Assembly: GCF_039523795.1 (NCBI RefSeq)
Contig: NZ_BAAAFZ010000055.1
Location: forward strand, 1-64,000
Direction of reading: 5' to 3'
DNA: 64,000 bases
DNA from: Craurococcus roseus
GTDB taxonomy: Bacteria > Pseudomonadota > Alphaproteobacteria > Acetobacterales > Acetobacteraceae
Under the pieces are notes generated by a model. It saw only the letters and a list, made by a program, of their open reading frames with translations, was not told the DNA's origin and ran no database searches. The position numbers and the translations under genes were made by a program. Positions 61,539-64,000 of this stretch are shown one piece after another (within the stretch, counting starts at the first letter, position 1; every line of letters begins with the position of its first letter).

Positions 61539-62597
61539 ATGGCCGAGGCGCGCGTGGTCCTGGTCGTCGGCGCCAGCGGCGCCGCCGCGGCCCGCATCGC
61601 CGAGCGCGCGGCGACCGCCGCGCCCGGCTTCGGGGCGGTCGGGCTGTCGCGCCGGGTCCCGGACGGCGTGGGGTCCTGGATAGCCGCCGACCTCCTGGAC
61701 GCGGCGGGCCTCGCGCGCGCCCTCTCGGCGAGGCCGGACATCACCCACGTCGTATACGCCTCCCGCGCGCCGCACGCGGAGTCGGGGGTCGAGGACGTGG
61801 GGGGCAACCTCGCCATGCTGCGCAACCTGCTGGACGCGGCGGAGGCCTCGCTCCCGCGCTTCGCGCACATCCACTTGGTGCAGGGCGGCAAGTGGTACGG
61901 GATGCACATCGGGCCCTACCGCACGCCGGCGCGGGAGGACGACCCGCGCCACATGCCGCCCAACTTCTACTACGATCAACAGGACCTCGTCTCCGAGCGC
62001 CGGCGCGGCAAGGCTTGGGCGTGGACCGCGAGCCGGCCCGGCTTCGTCCTCGACGTGGTCCCCGGCCGCGCCCGCAACATGGTTTCGACGCTCGGCGCCT
62101 ACGCCGCCATCTGCCGGGAGCTGGGCCTGCCCTTCGACTTCCCCGGCAAGCCCGGCGCCTGGGAGGCGCTGCTCGAGGTCACGGACGCGGCCCTGCTGGC
62201 GGACGGCGTGCTGTGGATGCTGGGCGAGCCGCGCTGCGCCGACCGCGCCTTCAATGTGGCCAACGGCGACTGCTTCCGCTGGCGCGAGCTTTGGCCGCAT
62301 CTGGCGGAGCTGTTCGGTTTGCGGGTCGGCGCCGTGCGGACCATGCCGCTGGCGCGCTGGATGGCGGACAAGGCCCCGGTTTGGGAGCGCGTCCGCGCGC
62401 GGCACGGCCTCGTCCTGCCGCTCGAACGGGTGGCGGACTGGGCGTTCGCCGACTTCTTCTTGGGCCTGGAGTGGGACGTGCTGTCCTCCATGGCCGCGGC
62501 GCGCGCCGCCGGCTTCACCGGCTCCGTCGACACTTGGGCCATGTTCACGGAGCAGATCGCGGGCTATCGCGCGGCCAGGGTCCTGCCGCCGGCCTGA
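61539..62597 (+). CDS. SDR-superfamily protein of the PRISE (progesterone 5-beta-reductase-like) group
   Basis: The 352-aa product has VLVVGASGAAAARIAERAAT, where the glycine-rich motif is GASGAAA, and VVYASRAPHAESGVEDVGGN. It also has LVQGGKWYGMHIGPYRTPAR and MPPNFYYDQQDLVSERRRGK, the conserved KxYG and NFYYxQED blocks of PRISE enzymes (progesterone 5-beta-reductase and iridoid synthase relatives), which reduce enones. FNVANGDCFRWRELWPHLAE is also typical. The substrate in bacteria is unknown. ATG 61539 follows a G-rich run and GGAG close by. Confidence 0.85.
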   Translation: MAEARVVLVVGASGAAAARIAERAATAAPGFGAVGLSRRVPDGVGSWIAADLLDAAGLARALSARPDITHVVYASRAPHAESGVEDVGGNLAMLRNLLDAAEASLPRFAHIHLVQGGKWYGMHIGPYRTPAREDDPRHMPPNFYYDQQDLVSERRRGKAWAWTASRPGFVLDVVPGRARNMVSTLGAYAAICRELGLPFDFPGKPGAWEALLEVTDAALLADGVLWMLGEPRCADRAFNVANGDCFRWRELWPHLAELFGLRVGAVRTMPLARWMADKAPVWERVRARHGLVLPLERVADWAFADFFLGLEWDVLSSMAAARAAGFTGSVDTWAMFTEQIAGYRAARVLPPA

Positions 62598-62688
62598 GGC
62601 GGTTGGCCGGGCCGGAATTCATTGGGGCGCTCGACTACACGTCCGCCGCGTATCGGAGCCGGCGGCCGTCAGGCGGCGGCGGACGCGC

Positions 62689-63684
62689 TCATCGTGCGGC
62701 GGGCTGCGGCTCCGTGACCAGCACGACCTTCCCTGTGACGTTGCGCGACAGTAGCGCGTCCAGCGCCGCGGCCGCGTCCTCCAGCCCGTAGGTGGCCGAG
62801 ATGCGCGGGCGCAGCCGTTCTTCCAGCACCCAGGCGAAAAGCCGGCCCACCAGCGCCCGGTTCGCGTTCGGTTCCCGCTTGGCGAAGGCGCCGTAGGACA
62901 CGCCGAGGATGCCGCAGCCCTTGAGCAGCGGCAGGTTGAGCGGGATGCGCGGGATCTCCCCGGCGGCGAAGCCGACGACCAGGTGGCGGCCGCCCCAATT
63001 GAGCGAGCGCAACGCCGGTTCGGAGTACGGGCCGCCCACGGGGTCGTAGACCACGTCCACGCCCCCGGTGCTCCCGGTCAGCTCGCGCACCCTTTCCCGC
63101 CATCCTTCCTGCCGATAGTCCACCACCGCGTCGGCGCCGGCGTCCCGGCAGGTTTCCAGCTTGCCGGCGGACGCTGCGGCGACCACCCGCGCGCCCATCA
63201 GCTTCGCCAATTGCACGGCGGCCAAGCCGGCGCCGCCGGCCGCGCCCAACACCAGCACCGTTTCGCCCGGCCGCAGCGCGGCGCGGTCGCGCAGGGCGTG
63301 GAGCGTCGTCCCGTAGGCGTAGGAGAGCGCCGCGGCGGTCACGGCGTCCACGCCCTCCGGGACCGCCACCACGGCGTCCGCCCCCGCCACGGCCATTTCG
63401 GCGAAGCCGCCGTGGCTCGTCATGGCCAGCACGCGGGTCCCCGGCGGCGGCCCGGCCACGCCTTCGCCCAATTCGGCCACCGCGCCCGCCACCTCGCCGC
63501 CCGGGGAAAAGGGCAGCGGCGGGCGCGTCTGGTACCGGCCCTGGATGATCAACGTGTCCGGGAAGTTCACCGCGCAGGCCTCGACCCGGATCAGCACTTG
63601 GCCCGGCCCAGGCCGCGGCGCGGGCACCTCCTCCAGCGTCAGCCCCGACGGCGGTCCGAAGGCGCGGCACATCACGGCTTTCAC
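62689..63684 (-). CDS. NADPH:quinone oxidoreductase-like zinc-independent alcohol dehydrogenase family protein
   Basis: The 331-aa product is an MDR-family reductase: VPAPRPGPGQVLIRVEACAV, NFPDTLIIQGRYQTRPPLPF, PGGEVAGAV, and the NADPH motif VLVLGAAGGAGLAAVQLAKL. The zinc ligands of alcohol dehydrogenases are absent, as in quinone/enoyl reductases. GTG 63684 has AGAGGG 9 nt upstream and gives the usual KAVMCRAFG start. It is divergent from the acyl-CoA dehydrogenase at the right edge. Confidence 0.9.
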   Translation of the reverse strand: MKAVMCRAFGPPSGLTLEEVPAPRPGPGQVLIRVEACAVNFPDTLIIQGRYQTRPPLPFSPGGEVAGAVAELGEGVAGPPPGTRVLAMTSHGGFAEMAVAGADAVVAVPEGVDAVTAAALSYAYGTTLHALRDRAALRPGETVLVLGAAGGAGLAAVQLAKLMGARVVAAASAGKLETCRDAGADAVVDYRQEGWRERVRELTGSTGGVDVVYDPVGGPYSEPALRSLNWGGRHLVVGFAAGEIPRIPLNLPLLKGCGILGVSYGAFAKREPNANRALVGRLFAWVLEERLRPRISATYGLEDAAAALDALLSRNVTGKVVLVTEPQPAAR

Positions 63685-63860
63685 CTTGGCACCCTCTCGA
63701 GGCGGGGACGCGCGAAACGCTGGCCGGCGCCGCGCCACTTGGCAAGCATCGCGCGGCCGCCTTGCCCGGGCGGGACCGCTGGGCCACGCTGCGCGGCAAC
63801 GGGCAGCAAGGCCGCTGCGGACCGGCTTTCCCGGCCCCGGCGCGCCGGGGAGGGAGCGCC

Positions 63861-64000
63861 ATGGACTTCGCCTATTCCGAACGGGTCGAGGAGCTGCGCT
63901 CCCGGCTGCTGAACTTCTTCGACGACCACATCCGCCCGAACGACCGGCTTTACCACCAGCAGCTCGCCGAAGCGCCCGACCGCTGGCAGCCGGTGCCGAT
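63861..64000 (+). CDS. Acyl-CoA dehydrogenase, N-terminal part only
   Basis: A frame opens at ATG 63861 with GGGGAGGG upstream and runs off the right edge. MDFAYSERVEELRSRLLNFF, DDHIRPNDRLYHQQL is the N-terminal helical domain of the larger acyl-CoA dehydrogenases (ACAD10/11-like). The catalytic region lies outside the window. Confidence 0.75.
   Translation, partial: MDFAYSERVEELRSRLLNFFDDHIRPNDRLYHQQLAEAPDRWQPVP

Overview
The window is very GC-rich, compactly coded chromosomal DNA from an alphaproteobacterium. Gene order points to the Rhodospirillales, perhaps an Acetobacteraceae-like lineage. The supporting neighbourhoods are carA/carB followed by greA, lrp-trxB-lsrB, rpiB-glyA-nrdR running into a riboflavin/nusB/thiL operon, and a RibB with a degenerate RibA-like half. 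The lineage is inferred from gene order and protein style, not from a search. There are no rRNA genes, CRISPR arrays, prophages or recognisable insertion sequences. A 16-N assembly gap lies at 24739-24754.

Layout. 1-5.3 kb: a partial secreted protein, a VWA protein paired with a membrane J-domain protein, a class A beta-lactamase, a PLP decarboxylase, and DGPF and VOC small proteins behind an AT-rich operator-like island. 5.5-10.6 kb: galU, ugd and pgm (sugar-nucleotide supply for envelope or exopolysaccharide) and a phospholipase-D-type protein. 10.6-20.1 kb: DUF3108 and membrane proteins, a GatB/YqeY protein divergent from carA, then carA, an SDR, carB, an intrinsic terminator, greA and ilvA. 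21-24.8 kb: lrp, trxB and an LsrB/VtlR-type LysR gene, followed by a structured RNA that looks like an AbcR (alpha-r15) sRNA, then a lipoprotein hydrolase interrupted by the gap. 24.8-28.2 kb: a halogenase-like flavoprotein, a small lipoprotein with two compensating frameshifts, an AT-rich intergenic stretch and a GH16 glycosidase. 28.3-34.8 kb: guaA, an acetyltransferase, and rsmB with a haloacid dehalogenase behind a leader carrying four repeats of about 113 bp. An SDR and a PIN-type toxin-antitoxin pair follow.

34.8-44.4 kb is one long minus-strand block: rpiB, glyA, nrdR, an epoxide-hydrolase-like gene, ribD, ribE, ribB, ribH, nusB, thiL and an MFS transporter. Many of its genes overlap at ATGA or GTGA. 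44.5-53.8 kb: a Tat-exported cyclase behind an 18-bp perfect hairpin, brnT-brnA, a coupled metY-hemB-deaminase operon, an SDR, a YheT-type hydrolase, and an acyl-CoA dehydrogenase with a CoA transferase. 53.8-64 kb: a lytic transglycosylase, an N-formylglutamate amidohydrolase, tRNA-Val(GAC), an ABC-F ATPase, a solute-binding protein, dinB, two oxidoreductases and the start of a second acyl-CoA dehydrogenase.

The most interesting signals are these. First, a helix-turn-helix domain fused to the N-terminus of CarA, next to two near-identical 15-bp palindromes in the divergent promoter region. Second, the AbcR-like sRNA beside lsrB. Third, the periodic repeats in the dehalogenase-rsmB leader. 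Fourth, the long hairpin before the cyclase. Fifth, the doubly frameshifted lipoprotein. Sixth, a PIN toxin whose catalytic N-terminus needs a CTG start.
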